This document shows positions 18,198-27,875 of a stretch of DNA of 64,000 nucleotides, piece by piece. The notes below the pieces were generated by a model, which was not told the origin of the DNA, searched no databases, and saw only the letters and a list, made by a program, of their open reading frames with translations. Source of the stretch: Methanococcus voltae (GTDB lineage: Archaea; AGJL01; Methanococci; Methanococcales; Methanococcaceae); NCBI RefSeq assembly GCF_024807655.1, contig NZ_JANUCR010000004.1, positions 1 through 64,000 on the forward strand, given 5' to 3'. The number at the start of each line of letters is the position of its first letter. Position 1 is the first letter of the stretch. The position numbers were made by a program, and so were the translations under genes.

Positions 18198-18731
18198 ATG
18201 GGAGACCCAAGAAGGTTAAGTAAAAAATACGACACACCTAATCATCCTTGGATTGGCGAAAGAATAAACAAGGAAAGAGATTTAAGCCAAAAATACGGTT
18301 TAATAAACAAGAAAGAATTGTGGAAAATGGAAACACAATTAAGAAACTATAGAAGACAAGCAAGAAAACTTATCAGCAACACAACAGCGCAAGGTGTTAA
18401 GGAAGCTATTCAGTTATTTGCTGTTTTAAAAAGATATGGTATCTTAAATGAACAAGAGCCTACATTAGACCACGTCTTGTCATTAAACATCGAAAACATC
18501 TTAGATAGAAGATTACAAACAATCGTTTACGAGAAAGGTTTAGCAAGAACACCAAAACAAGCAAGACAATTCATCGTACACGGCCACATTGCAGTTAACG
18601 GTAGAAAAGTATCATCACCTTCATACTTAGTAGAACTTGAAGAATCAGATGCTATTTCATACGTTGGTATTTCACCTTTGGCTGCCGAAAATCATCCTGA
18701 AAGGGCAAAAGCCGTAGAGGAAAAACAATAA
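18198..18731 (+). CDS. rps4: Ribosomal protein S4 (uS4)
   Basis: S4 is a primary 16S-binding protein that nucleates small-subunit assembly. The 177-aa archaeal form starts MGDPRRLSKKY and carries an S4 RNA-binding domain near residues 100-165 (LQTIVYEKGLARTPKQARQ, then HGHIAVNGRKV). An ATG six codons upstream (18180) is in frame, but AAGGTGAAAAC directly precedes the ATG at 18198, which also matches the conserved N-terminus. A 230-nt gap with possible structure separates it from rps13; rps11 follows after 9 bp. Confidence 0.97.
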   Translation: MGDPRRLSKKYDTPNHPWIGERINKERDLSQKYGLINKKELWKMETQLRNYRRQARKLISNTTAQGVKEAIQLFAVLKRYGILNEQEPTLDHVLSLNIENILDRRLQTIVYEKGLARTPKQARQFIVHGHIAVNGRKVSSPSYLVELEESDAISYVGISPLAAENHPERAKAVEEKQ

Positions 18732-18740
18732 GGTGATTAA

Positions 18741-19115
18741 ATGAGTCAAAAATGGGGAGTAGTGCATATATACGCATCATACAACAACACAATACTTCAT
18801 GTTACAGATGTAACAGGTTCAGAAACAATTGCTAAGGTATCTGGTGGTATGATTGTAAGAAACCAGAGAGATGAATCATCACCTTACGCAGCAATGCAGG
18901 CAGCATTCAAAATCGCTGATTTAATCAGAGATAAGGGTATTGACCATGTTCACGTTAAAGTAAGGGGTGCTGGTGGACAAAAATCCAAAAATCCAGGACC
19001 AGGTGCTCAAGCAGCTATCAGAGCTTTATCAAGAGCAGGAATTAGAATCGGTAGAATCGAAGATGCTACGCCAATTCCGCACGATGGTACAACACCTAAA
19101 AGGAAAAACAGATAA
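18741..19115 (+). CDS. rps11: Ribosomal protein S11 (uS11)
   Basis: S11 lies on the platform of the small subunit near the 3' end of 16S rRNA. The 124-aa sequence has the typical [14 protein letters not shown]-terminus, [17 protein letters not shown] near residue 34 and the arginine-rich C-terminus ending [24 protein letters not shown] precedes the ATG, only 9 bp after rps4, so the two are cotranscribed and probably translationally coupled. Confidence 0.98.
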   Translation: MSQKWGVVHIYASYNNTILHVTDVTGSETIAKVSGGMIVRNQRDESSPYAAMQAAFKIADLIRDKGIDHVHVKVRGAGGQKSKNPGPGAQAAIRALSRAGIRIGRIEDATPIPHDGTTPKRKNR

Positions 19116-19263
19116 TTAATTTAATTTATAAATTTATTCAAATTTATTATTAATACTCTTATATTTTGGATTAAAATTTATAATAATTTACGGTAATCTA
19201 TTAATTTAGTAAATACCTGTTAAATAATTATTAAATATTTATGAAATTGATTTGGTGATTTTT

Positions 19264-19842
19264 TTGATAACTGATATGCAAAAAGAGGTAAAAAGAACTG
19301 GAGAAATCATAACTATGAAAGTTGAAGCTCCTTTATCTTTTTCCAGTGCATTAAGAAGAATAATGATATCAGAATTACCAACTTATGCCATAGAAAATGT
19401 TTTTTTCTATGAAAACACTTCTTCAATGTACGATGAAGTTTTAGCTCATAGGTTAGGTATGGTACCAATAAAAGGAAAACCTGTAAGTTCTGATGAGTTA
19501 ATAACATTTGTAGTATCTAAAGAAGGACCTTGTACAGTTTATTCATCCGATTTAAACTCAGAAGTGGGAGAATCTGCTTTTGATAATGTACCATTGGTTA
19601 AATTAGCAGAAGGTCAGAAATTAGAGGCTGAATGTGAAGCATTGGTAGGAACCGGTAAAATTCACTCAAAATGGCAACCATGTAATGTGGTTTACAAAGA
19701 ACTCGGAGATAATCTCGTAGAGTTTAAAATTGAATCTCATAAAAACATGGAAGCTGAGGATTTAATAAGGTCTGCATTAGAGATTCTTAAAAATAAAGCT
19801 GAAACATGTTTAATTGAATTAGAAAGTCATGTATTTGATTAA
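19264..19842 (+). CDS. rpoD: RNA polymerase subunit D (Rpo3)
   Basis: Subunit D pairs with subunit L to form the assembly platform of archaeal RNA polymerase, equivalent to the bacterial alpha N-terminal domain. Family segments are LSFSSALRRIMISELPTYAI and AHRLGMVPIK. At about 192 aa it lacks the ferredoxin-like insertion found in some archaeal D subunits; no CxxC pair is present. GGTGATTTTT at 19254 precedes a TTG at 19264, which I prefer. A further TTG (19252) and an ATG (19276) are alternatives. Confidence 0.93.
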   Translation: MITDMQKEVKRTGEIITMKVEAPLSFSSALRRIMISELPTYAIENVFFYENTSSMYDEVLAHRLGMVPIKGKPVSSDELITFVVSKEGPCTVYSSDLNSEVGESAFDNVPLVKLAEGQKLEAECEALVGTGKIHSKWQPCNVVYKELGDNLVEFKIESHKNMEAEDLIRSALEILKNKAETCLIELESHVFD

Positions 19843-20083
19843 TAGTTTATTAATATGATTATTAGTATATTTATTAATCGAATATTGTATTACTAATTTA
19901 TTAATTACTCGAAATAACGTTAATTAAATATATTAACTCCAAAAATTTCACGAACCAATAATATTTATAATCTTTGAGATTATTTACTATATTTAATAAT
20001 ATTGATATAATATTAGTATATTATTCATAAATATTTAATATTAGAAATATGATAAGATAATCAAACATGACATGGTGAAAATC

Positions 20084-20446
20084 ATGAGAAAATTACTTGC
20101 AACAAACCCTGAAGTACACGGATTGGTACAGTTCTTAAAAGAAGCAGCTTTTAAAAATGAAGCACCAATTTGGAAAGACGTTGCTAAAAGAATGGCAAAA
20201 CCTTCAAGAAGAAGGGCAGAAGTAAACATCAGTAAAATAAACAGATACGCTTCAGAAAACGATACAATTGTAGTAGCTGGAAAAGTTTTAGGTGCAGGTT
20301 CCTTAAAACAAAACGTTACTGTAGCTGCATTCACTTTCTCAAACTCTGCAAAGTTAGCTATCGAAGCTGCTGGTGGTAAATGTATTACAATCCCAGAACT
20401 CGTAGAACAAAACCCAAAAGGTTCAAAAGTAGTTATTATGGCATAA
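20084..20446 (+). CDS. rpl18e: Ribosomal protein L18e (eL18)
   Basis: An archaeal/eukaryotic large-subunit protein of the L15/L18e fold. The 120-aa sequence starts MRKLLATNPEVH and includes PSRRRAEVNISKINRYA near residue 45 and the conserved VVAGKVLGAGSL segment. An in-frame ATG at 20072 lies within the GGTGAAAATC ribosome site, so the ATG at 20084 is chosen. The 241-bp gap after rpoD suggests it begins a second transcript of the cluster. Confidence 0.96.
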   Translation: MRKLLATNPEVHGLVQFLKEAAFKNEAPIWKDVAKRMAKPSRRRAEVNISKINRYASENDTIVVAGKVLGAGSLKQNVTVAAFTFSNSAKLAIEAAGGKCITIPELVEQNPKGSKVVIMA

Positions 20447-20667
20447 TTGAGATAATTATATTAGTATAATATTATAATAATTTATTATAGTAATTATTGT
20501 ATTATATTATTATATTATTATATTATTATTCATTATGTTATTTCATTATTAATTATTTAAATGCTAAAATTAATCTAATTATCAGATAATTATTATCATT
20601 ATGGCGTATACATTTATATGCCCTCATAATCATATTTATGAACGATAAACACGAAAGGTGGATAAGC

Positions 20668-21081
20668 ATGGTTGTTATTAATGCTGAAAACGCTGTAGTT
20701 GGAAGATTAGCTTCATATGTTGCTAAAGTTGCATTAAGCGGTGAAGAAGTTGTAATTATCAACGCTGAAAAAGCAATTATGACTGGTAATAAAGAATTTA
20801 TTTTCCAAAAATACGTGCAATTGAGAAACAGAAAAAGTATTTCCAACCCTAAAAAGATGGGTCCAAAATTCCCAAGAAGGCCAGAAGATATATTAAGAAG
20901 AATTATCAGAGGCATGCTCCCTTACAAAAAGCCAAGAGGAGTAGAAGCATTCAAAAAAATTAAAGTTGAAGTAGGAGCTCCTGCAGGTGTTGAAGCAGAC
21001 ATTGTTTTAGGTTCAATACCAAAAACAAACAAGTACGTAACTTTGGGAGAATTAAGTAGCTTCTTAGGTGCTAAATTTTAA
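20668..21081 (+). CDS. rpl13: Ribosomal protein L13 (uL13)
   Basis: L13 is an early-assembly large-subunit protein. The 137-aa sequence shows VGRLASYVAKVALSGEEVVIINAEKA at the N-terminus (only part shown in order) and the GMLPYKKPRG segment near residue 89. The ORF is open from an ATG at 20638, but the conserved protein begins at MVVINAEN; AGGTGG lies ten bases upstream of the ATG at 20668. rps9 follows 17 bp later, the usual archaeal pair. Confidence 0.95.
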   Translation: MVVINAENAVVGRLASYVAKVALSGEEVVIINAEKAIMTGNKEFIFQKYVQLRNRKSISNPKKMGPKFPRRPEDILRRIIRGMLPYKKPRGVEAFKKIKVEVGAPAGVEADIVLGSIPKTNKYVTLGELSSFLGAKF

Positions 21082-21098
21082 TTTAGAGGTGATTTAGC

Positions 21099-21503
21099 GT
21101 GAAAGTTATCAATACAGTAGGAAAAAGAAGAACTGCAGTTGCAAGAGCTACTGCTAAAGAAGGAAACGGAAGAATTAGAATTAACAAAAAGCCTATAGAA
21201 TTAATAGACTCAAAATACTTAAAAATGAAGTTAATGGAGCCTGTAATTTTAGCTGGTGAAGAATTAAACAACATTAACATCGACATCGACGTTAAAGGTG
21301 GCGGTGCTGTTGGTCAAGCAGAAGCAGTAAGAACTGCTTTAGGTAAAGCAATCGTAGAATTCGTAGGAAACCTCGAATTAAAAGATAAGTACTTAGCTTA
21401 CGACAGAACAATGTTAGTTAGTGATGCAAGAAGAACTGAACCGCACAAACCAAGTAAGTCTTCAAAAGGTCCAAGAGCTAAAAGACAAAAATCATACAGA
21501 TAA
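21099..21503 (+). CDS. rps9: Ribosomal protein S9 (uS9)
   Basis: S9 lies in the head of the small subunit; its basic C-terminal tail reaches the P-site tRNA. The 134-aa archaeal form begins [16 protein letters not shown] and ends AKRQKSYR, the conserved tail. GAGGTGATTTAGC precedes a GTG start at 21099. It is 17 bp after rpl13 and upstream of rpoN and rpoK, the standard archaeal order. Confidence 0.97.
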   Translation: MKVINTVGKRRTAVARATAKEGNGRIRINKKPIELIDSKYLKMKLMEPVILAGEELNNINIDIDVKGGGAVGQAEAVRTALGKAIVEFVGNLELKDKYLAYDRTMLVSDARRTEPHKPSKSSKGPRAKRQKSYR

Positions 21504-21839
21504 ATTATTTACTATTTATCTTTTAGATTTTACTTTTAAAATTGAGTATATATTAAGTATGTTAATATGTAAATATTATATACTAAATTAAATAATTGAA
21601 ATAATTATTGATTTTTAAGTTTTAGATTTTATTATTACTATTACAAATTTATTGAGTATTAACCGTATAGTTTTTAAGTTTTTAAGTTTTTTATCAGATT
21701 TAATTTTAAGTTTTAAATAATTTTAAATATTTGATGGTATAAAACATATTTATCCTAAAAATGAAATACAAATAATTCAATACTGTAATTACGAATATTA
21801 TAATTTTAAACACTTTTACCGGTAAAAAGGTGATAACAT
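21504..21839. other. 336-bp intergenic region
   Basis: AT-rich spacer between rps9 and rpoN with several tttttaagt-like repeats near 21613 and 21670-21690. No ORF, RNA gene or clear promoter is recognised, though a new transcript for rpoN could begin here. Confidence 0.4.
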
Positions 21840-22046
21840 ATGATGTTTCCGGTTAGATGCTTTTCTTGTGGGACAGTTGTTTCAGAAGTGTATGGAGAAT
21901 ACCATGAAAGACTTACAAATGGGGAAAAATCAGACGAGATTTTAGACGATTTAGATATTACAAAATATTGTTGCAGAAGGATGTTTGCATCCCATAGATT
22001 ACATAACGACAAGGATTTATTTGACGATGTAATGGAATATAAATAA
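21840..22046 (+). CDS. rpoN: RNA polymerase subunit N (Rpo10)
   Basis: A 68-aa zinc-binding subunit that stabilises the D-L assembly platform. The family signature is present: RCFSCG near residue 6 and the paired cysteines in YCCRRMF near residue 43, which together bind one zinc ion. Two consecutive ATG codons are possible starts; GGTGATAACAT precedes both. rpoK follows closely, as in most archaea. Confidence 0.97.
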   Translation: MMFPVRCFSCGTVVSEVYGEYHERLTNGEKSDEILDDLDITKYCCRRMFASHRLHNDKDLFDDVMEYK

Positions 22047-22119
22047 AATATTAATAATCCATTAATCAAAATCCATAATTCTATAATCAAAAATGTTAAA
22101 AGTTCGTGCGGGTGATTTT

Positions 22120-22305
22120 TTGAGCTATACAAAATTTGAAAAAGCGAGATTAATAGGTTCAAGAGCCTTGCAAATTTCAGGCGGAGCACCAACTACTGTA
22201 GATTCTGACAGTAGTTCATCTTTAGATTTAGCAATTGAAGAGGTAAGCAAAGGTGCTGTACCTTTAACAATCAAAAAACCTAAAGTTATTAAATTAGATG
22301 AATAA
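22120..22305 (+). CDS. rpoK: RNA polymerase subunit K (Rpo6)
   Basis: The archaeal homologue of eukaryotic RPB6 and bacterial omega, which clamps the large subunit. The 61-aa product reads SYTKFEKARLIGSRALQIS and ends KVIKLDE, with GAPTTV near residue 22. The ORF is open from an ATG at 22093, but GGTGATTTT directly precedes a TTG at 22120 and gives the usual family length, so the TTG is chosen. It is 73 bp after rpoN. Confidence 0.95.
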   Translation: MSYTKFEKARLIGSRALQISGGAPTTVDSDSSSSLDLAIEEVSKGAVPLTIKKPKVIKLDE

Positions 22306-22569
22306 TAGTCTGATAAAAAGTGTTTTTCTTTTATTTGATTATTCACTTTTATATGGGAATTTATATATAAATTTTCATAAAATGTCATATTTGCAAATTT
22401 GCAATGTTATTAATTTTCTCAATTTTTATTAATTATTTATCAAATAATATAGTTATTTAATATTTTATTTATTTAATAATTCGCCTAATTTTAACAACCT
22501 ATCTAATTATTTATTATTTAATCAATACTAATAATTGCAATAATTTAAAAATCGAAGTAGGGGATTTAT

Positions 22570-23508
22570 TTGGAATATGAAACAGCTATAAAAAGAATAA
22601 CTGCAAAGAAAGTATTCAAAAATTCCAAAATTCAGGTAAAAATATCCACAATAACTGAAAAGGGGATAGGATACGATGTTATAGATGTGGATAATCCAGA
22701 ATATGTAATTTCAGATATCGAAAATGTGATAGCTCCCGAAATAATAGGATATCCTGCATACGACCAAGATTTTATCGATGCAATAATCTGCGACACAAAC
22801 GTTGACAATCCTATGATTACAATGAGTGCATCAGTTAGTGTCGCAAGGGCTGCATCAAATAGTATCAATATACCAATGTTTAAACATATAGGCGGTATTT
22901 TATCGGCTGATTTACCTGTAGTAAGTTGTCCTATTTTAGCGGATAAAAAAGGTAATCAATTAATTGTATTTCCAATGGCTGAATCAATCGGGGAAATGAT
23001 ACATACGTACGAGTTTATCATTGACAATATATACCCAAAATATCAATCCAGAAATATGGAAGGTGAATTCCTTTGTAAGTCTGTTTTTGACAATATAGAC
23101 GATTTTTCGGAAATTATATCAAATATTGCAGAAGATGAAGACTTAGATATTTTAATGGGTGCAAAAATAACGAGTTATGACCAACGGATAGAAAGTTTGG
23201 ACTATTTGGAAACAAATGAAATTGTTGATTTTGATGGATTATTATGTACTGAGAATATGGACGAAGAAGCCGATATTTCGAAAATAAATCCATACACAAC
23301 AGGTTCTTTAACTGAAATGAAGTATTTGGTAAGTTATATGACAAATGCAGGTATAACGCCAATGATAGATTCAGAAAATACATCTTTTGCTCATTTAGCA
23401 ATAGGATTTAAAGTACCAATTATAAAAACTTCGTTAACTTCTAAAATTTTAAATGAACTTTGGAATGTTGAGAGAATTTTAAAAAATCCAAACATTACAA
23501 GATTTTAA
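22570..23508 (+). CDS. Enolase-like protein, probably catalytically inactive
   Basis: In many archaea the gene after rpoN-rpoK is enolase. This 312-aa product aligns by eye with enolase in scattered places: SVSVARAAS near residue 88, a counterpart of the LPVP..NV.NGG strand (LPVVSCPILADKKGN), and TTGSLTEMKYL near residue 240, then FAHLAIGFKVPIIKTS. It is about 110 residues shorter than true enolase (around 420). It lacks the SGAST loop, and the HRSGE segment is replaced by IDSENTS. It therefore seems unable to dehydrate 2-phosphoglycerate. The start is a TTG after GGGGAT. The role is unknown; a true enolase should be encoded elsewhere. Confidence 0.75.
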   Translation: MEYETAIKRITAKKVFKNSKIQVKISTITEKGIGYDVIDVDNPEYVISDIENVIAPEIIGYPAYDQDFIDAIICDTNVDNPMITMSASVSVARAASNSINIPMFKHIGGILSADLPVVSCPILADKKGNQLIVFPMAESIGEMIHTYEFIIDNIYPKYQSRNMEGEFLCKSVFDNIDDFSEIISNIAEDEDLDILMGAKITSYDQRIESLDYLETNEIVDFDGLLCTENMDEEADISKINPYTTGSLTEMKYLVSYMTNAGITPMIDSENTSFAHLAIGFKVPIIKTSLTSKILNELWNVERILKNPNITRF

Positions 23509-23592
23509 AATAATGTAATTGAAATATAATATAGTATAATATATTATAATATATTATAATATAATATAAATAAAATATAAATATTATTTTTT

Positions 23593-23790
23593 TTACTCAG
23601 ATTCTAAATCCAAAAGTATACAGTTATTTGGGCAAACATCTGTACAAACCTTACACCATACGCAAGTTTCAGGATTAACAATTATTATTTTATCGTTTGA
23701 AATATCAAATATTTCCATAGGGCAGGTATTTACACATTCTGCACAATCTAAGCCATTACAAAGATTATAGTCTATTGTTATTTTAACCAA
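23593..23790 (-). CDS. Small 2[4Fe-4S] ferredoxin-like protein
   Basis: A 65-aa electron carrier with two cysteine clusters: one spaced CX4CX2CX3CP (residues about 11-23) and a classical CX2CX2CX3CP (CVWCKVCTDVCP, near residue 43). Each should bind a [4Fe-4S] centre. The first motif with four residues between the first two cysteines is a recognisable variant in methanogen ferredoxins. Its partner is unknown. hypC lies upstream on the same strand (about 120 bp away), so a link to hydrogenase is possible. Confidence 0.85.
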   Translation of the reverse strand: MVKITIDYNLCNGLDCAECVNTCPMEIFDISNDKIIIVNPETCVWCKVCTDVCPNNCILLDLESE

Positions 23791-23910
23791 ATTATTCCTC
23801 GTAAAATTTTAATGAATTAGTAAATACTAAATTAATAAATTAATTTATTAATTATTGTATGATTAAATAAAATTTAAAATAGTAATTTGTAAGTTATTAA
23901 ATGTTTTAAA

Positions 23911-24210
23911 TTATTCTTTTTTCATAATTTCCTTTAAATCTTCTGGAACATTAATATTCTCGTTTTTACCTTCCATTTCATCTAAAGCATCGAATAATTC
24001 TTCCCACGTATCAAGGGTTATTTTAGCATCTTCTTCACTTAATTTTTCCAAAGCATAGCCGGTATGTATTAATACATAGTCCCCAACATTCACATCTTCG
24101 AGTAAAGCTAATTTAGCTTTCTGTTTAACGCCTTTGTATTCTGCAACTGCGTATTTTTCCCCATCTTCTTCAAAAATATCTATAACTTTTGAAGGTATTG
24201 CCAAACACAT
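23911..24210 (-). CDS. hypC: Hydrogenase maturation chaperone HypC
   Basis: HypC carries the Fe(CN)2CO fragment with HypD and delivers it to the large subunit of NiFe hydrogenases. The N-terminus MCLAIP contains the essential Cys2 after methionine removal; the family [12 protein letters not shown] segment is near residue 45. The length of 99 aa is slightly longer than usual because of an acidic/lysine-rich tail. A GTG at 24222 is in frame, but the conserved MCLAIP start at 24210 follows GGTGGTAG. No hydrogenase gene is in the window. Confidence 0.96.
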   Translation of the reverse strand: MCLAIPSKVIDIFEEDGEKYAVAEYKGVKQKAKLALLEDVNVGDYVLIHTGYALEKLSEEDAKITLDTWEELFDALDEMEGKNENINVPEDLKEIMKKE

Positions 24211-24405
24211 ATTTACTACCACCTAATTTAATTTACAAGTATATAGTTTTTTAAAATATTTAAATATGAGGGATTCAATTTTTTTATAATATCTAATAAA
24301 AATAGTAAAAATAGTAAAAAAGTATATTGTATTTTAACTTTTAACTTTTAACTTTTAATTATTAATTATTAATTACTAATTAATATCTGCCGTATTCTAC
24401 CTAAC

Positions 24406-24924
24406 TTAAAATGGCCAAATCCCATAAGATTTTAAGAAAGCATATAATCCAAACGGTGCAACTATTATCCCGTGTTTTAATACTCTGCTTACAAATACTG
24501 CAATAATATATGTTTTAAATGGCATTTTAAAAGCACTTGCTGACCAACAGATTAGTTCAAATGGTATGGGCGTAATCCCTACAATTATTAACCCCATAGG
24601 CCCCCATTTTTCCAAAAAACGATTAGTTTTGTCATAGTACTTGTCGCTCTTAAAAAATTTGCGATATAGTCTTTCACCATATTTTGAAGCAAGGTAGTAT
24701 GTAATAACTGCACCAAGTGTACTGCCCACTGTAGACGCTACAAGCACCCAAAACCAGTTTAAACCAATTGTAAGCCCTGGAATCATAAATATTTCAGTTG
24801 GAAAGGGTTGAAATATAGATTCTGAAAATCCTAATAAAAAAATTGCCCAAAGACCGTATTTATGCACTAAATAAAGCCCAAAATCAATAAATGGGTTAAT
24901 GAATGCGGATAAATCTATACTCAT
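24406..24924 (-). CDS. VTT/DedA-like (YqaA-type) membrane protein
   Basis: A 172-aa integral membrane protein with the VTT (SNARE-associated Golgi/DedA) signature: E-x-I-F-Q-P-F-P near residue 36, GSTLGAVITYYLASKYG near residue 67, and a re-entrant helix region GIIIVGITPIPFELICW-like near residue 115. Family members are thought to move lipids or lipid-linked molecules across membranes. A role with the neighbouring glycan genes is possible but only inferred. About five hydrophobic segments are visible. Confidence 0.8.
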   Translation of the reverse strand: MSIDLSAFINPFIDFGLYLVHKYGLWAIFLLGFSESIFQPFPTEIFMIPGLTIGLNWFWVLVASTVGSTLGAVITYYLASKYGERLYRKFFKSDKYYDKTNRFLEKWGPMGLIIVGITPIPFELICWSASAFKMPFKTYIIAVFVSRVLKHGIIVAPFGLYAFLKSYGIWPF

Positions 24925-25162
24925 ACTATACCTTTGTGCATTTTATTATTTTTTCTTTTTTTTGTAAATTAAATATATTGTGTAAATTTTTATGATATAA
25001 GTATTTATTAAAATTTATGTAGTACTGCACTAATCAAATATTTTAAATCATTATTGCAACAAACAGTATATTATTTTTAATATATAAATCAATAATATTT
25101 ACAATACTAATAAAATAATATAAAAATAAAAAACCAAAATAAAAAAACTTAAAAGTTAGAAC

Positions 25163-25236
25163 TTATACTTTATAAGTTATACTTTATAAGTTATACTTTA
25201 TAAGTTATACATTATAAGTTATATTTTATAAGTTAT
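25163..25236. repeat. 14-bp tandem repeat, about 5.3 copies
   Basis: The unit ttatactttataag starts at 25163, 25177, 25191, 25205 and 25219, the last two with one change each. It abuts the stop codon of the dehydrogenase gene on the minus strand. The unit is nearly self-complementary (tata..tata), so the transcript's 3' end could fold. It lies in a 308-bp gap that otherwise holds nothing recognised. Confidence 0.85.
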
Positions 25237-26591
25237 AATTTAAAATTACCTACGCTAAGATATTTAAATCCTTTTTCACGTGCAATAACTGGGTCAATTG
25301 TATTTCTACCATCAACAATTAAAGGAATATTCACATTCTTCATTAACTTGTCCAAGTCCATATTTTTAAATTCAACGTGGTCAGAGGTAATAATAACGGC
25401 ATCCCATTTATATGATTCCATTTCCGCCCATTTTGCACCATATCTATTAGCATCTGTTTCATCACATAATGGGTCAAATGCGTAAACGTCTGCATCCCAA
25501 CCATTGAGTTCGGAAATAATTGGAATAGCTGCACTTTTCATAAATTCTTTAACGCCCCCTCTAAAGGTTAAGCCCAAAACAAGAATTTTAGCGTTTTTAA
25601 GTGATTTTTCAAAGCTATTAAGACCTTTAATAGTTAATTCGACCATATGGTGAGCCATATAATCATTTAATTCTCGTGCTGTTTTTGTAATACGGGGGTT
25701 AAGTTTTTCAGAGGAATTTATAACAAACCAGGGGTAAACTGGAATACAATGACCTCCAACACCTGCACCAGGGGTATGAATATGACAGTATGGCTGCGTG
25801 TTAGCTGATTCAAATACTTCAAGAGCATCTACATTATGCTCTTCACACCAAAGTGCTAATTCGTTAGCTAATCCAATATTAACATCCCTGTAAACTCCTT
25901 CGAATACTTTAACAGCTTCAGCACCTTTAATACCACTAATAGGTACTATACCAGCATTATTTATTGTTTCATACATTCCGCTTAATATTTCAAGAGTTTT
26001 GGAATCATTAGCACCGATAATTTTCGGATACTGACCTTTAATGTCCCTAAGTGCGGTACCTGTCATAGTTCTTTCAGGAGCGTGAGCAAGCCCAAAATCC
26101 CCATTTGATAATTTTAAACCGCTTTTTTCAAAGATTGTTATAAGACTTTCTGTAGTGGATGGAGGCATTGTAGCTTCGGTAATTACAATATTGCCCTCTT
26201 TTAATCCACTACTTATTATTTCAGCAACGTTATACACAGGACCAAGCTTAATATTACCTTTTTCATCGGTAAGTGTTGGAACGAGTATAATCATAATGTC
26301 AGCTTTTTCAGCGGCAAGCTTTCCATCGGTTGTAGCACAGTAAGTTCCGTTTTTAACGTTTTTAGCCACCAATTCACTTAAAAATGGTTCTTCTGTGATA
26401 TGATTTATACCTTTGTTTAAGTTTTCGACAACTTCTTCGCAAATATCAACGCCTATTACATTAACACCAGCTTCAGCAAAGACATTTGCAAGTGGTAAAC
26501 CCATTTTACCTTGCCCATATACTGCAACAGTTATTTTTCCATTTTTAAATTTATTCTTAAATTCTTCTTTTGATAAATTTAACATACTCAT
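25233..26591 (-). CDS. UDP-N-acetylhexosamine 6-dehydrogenase (WecC/WbpA type)
   Basis: A nucleotide-sugar dehydrogenase that oxidises the C6 hydroxyl of a UDP-HexNAc to the uronate with two NAD+. It shows the N-terminal Rossmann site VYGQGKMGLPLA near residue 24, the central domain, the catalytic cysteine in GVGGHCIPVYPW near residue 270 and a C-terminal UDP-binding domain. The length of 452 aa is normal. The downstream pathway could be ManNAcA (with WecB at 33759) or GlcNAc(3NAc)A (with the oxidoreductase immediately upstream at 26739 and the acetyltransferase at 46757). I cannot separate WecC from WbpA activity by eye. Confidence 0.88.
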   Translation of the reverse strand: MSMLNLSKEEFKNKFKNGKITVAVYGQGKMGLPLANVFAEAGVNVIGVDICEEVVENLNKGINHITEEPFLSELVAKNVKNGTYCATTDGKLAAEKADIMIILVPTLTDEKGNIKLGPVYNVAEIISSGLKEGNIVITEATMPPSTTESLITIFEKSGLKLSNGDFGLAHAPERTMTGTALRDIKGQYPKIIGANDSKTLEILSGMYETINNAGIVPISGIKGAEAVKVFEGVYRDVNIGLANELALWCEEHNVDALEVFESANTQPYCHIHTPGAGVGGHCIPVYPWFVINSSEKLNPRITKTARELNDYMAHHMVELTIKGLNSFEKSLKNAKILVLGLTFRGGVKEFMKSAAIPIISELNGWDADVYAFDPLCDETDANRYGAKWAEMESYKWDAVIITSDHVEFKNMDLDKLMKNVNIPLIVDGRNTIDPVIAREKGFKYLSVGNFKL

Positions 26592-26655
26592 TGTATTACC
26601 CTTATTTTTATTATTAATATTATAATAAATTATTATAATAAATTATTACACTACT

Positions 26656-26705
26656 TTATTAATATTATTTTATTAATATTATTTTATTAATATTATTTTA
26701 TTATA
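26656..26705. repeat. 14-bp tandem repeat, about 3.5 copies
   Basis: The unit ttattaatattatt repeats in the gap between the Gfo/Idh oxidoreductase and the dehydrogenase genes. It is one of many AT-rich minisatellites in this window. Confidence 0.75.
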
Positions 26706-26738
26706 TTATTATTTTATAGTACTATATTACGTATTTTA

Positions 26739-27671
26739 TTATTTTGAACTATTTAAAGCCTTGAGAGCAACTTCTAAAGCGTGAAGTCCATCTTCGCCAC
26801 ATACGAGAGGCTCCACATTACTTTCAACGCTTTCTATCACATTTAATAACTCATTTTTAAGAGGTTCGGAATGTTCTATTTTAGCCTTTTTAACCCATTC
26901 ATCGTCATATATTGTAAGTGATTGTTCTATATAATCTAAATAAGCTATTCCTTCGGTTCCAATAACGTTTAAACTCCTGGTTTTGTGTGGGGTAAGTCTG
27001 TTTGTTTCAATAATTCCATCGACATCATTCTCAAAACTTGCAATAATAAGTGCATAGTCTTCAGCATCGGAGGGGTGTTTTACGTTTTTAGCTTTAGCAT
27101 AAACGTCTTTTACTTTTGAACCGCATAAAAAGTGCATAGCGTCAATATCGTGCACTGAAAGGTCGAGGATAACTCCAACATCGGTAATACGGGAAGTCAT
27201 AGGTCCAACTCTTTTAGCAGTCATCGTTACAATATCTCCGAGTACTCCATTTTGAATATGTTTTTTAAGCTCTAAAACCGCAGGGTTAAACCTTTCAACG
27301 TGCCCAACAGCTAATTTAACGTTATTTTCCTTTGCAAGCTCTATAAGTTCCTTTGCATTTTCAATACTGTCAGCGATAGGTTTTTCTACAAGTACATTAA
27401 CGCCAGCTTTTATAAAATCACTTGCAATTTTTTTGTGTAAGAAAGTAGGGACTACAATGCTTACAAGGTCAACGCCTTCTTTAATGAGTTCGTTGTAATC
27501 TGTGAAAGCCTTTGTATCAAACTGTTTTGCAATTTCGTTAACTCTTTCCGCATTCGTATCTGAAACGCCTACTAATTTTATATCTTTTTCTTTACTTTTT
27601 TCTAATTCCTTATAAATCCTAACGTGGTTGTATCCCATCATTCCCACGCCAATAACGCCAACTTTTAACAC
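26739..27671 (-). CDS. Gfo/Idh/MocA oxidoreductase, probable nucleotide-sugar 3-dehydrogenase
   Basis: A 310-aa NAD(P) oxidoreductase with N-terminal Rossmann motif [12 protein letters not shown], the EKP motif (VEKPIAD near residue 98) and VGHVERFNP near residue 123. These resemble WlbA/WbpB-type enzymes that oxidise C3 of UDP-GlcNAc(A) before transamination. The start is GTG after GGTGATAAT. It precedes the 6-dehydrogenase on the same strand, a pairing seen in di-N-acetyl-uronate pathways. The aminotransferase that should follow (WbpE type) is not in this window. Confidence 0.85.
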   Translation of the reverse strand: MLKVGVIGVGMMGYNHVRIYKELEKSKEKDIKLVGVSDTNAERVNEIAKQFDTKAFTDYNELIKEGVDLVSIVVPTFLHKKIASDFIKAGVNVLVEKPIADSIENAKELIELAKENNVKLAVGHVERFNPAVLELKKHIQNGVLGDIVTMTAKRVGPMTSRITDVGVILDLSVHDIDAMHFLCGSKVKDVYAKAKNVKHPSDAEDYALIIASFENDVDGIIETNRLTPHKTRSLNVIGTEGIAYLDYIEQSLTIYDDEWVKKAKIEHSEPLKNELLNVIESVESNVEPLVCGEDGLHALEVALKALNSSK

Positions 27672-27875
27672 ATTATCACCTTTAAGCCCTATAACTATGT
27701 AATATTACTTAATATATTTTATAATATTCTCATAATTTAATATTATTTTATCATAATTTAATATTATTGGGTTAATATGTATTTTATTTAATGGTTTATA
27801 ATTACTATACAATTATTATACAATTATTATACAATTATTCAATAATTTATATTAATTTTTAATAAACTATTCTAT

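Noticed and set aside
22570-23508. Functional enolase
   Set aside because: The protein is too short and lacks active-site segments found in true enolases.
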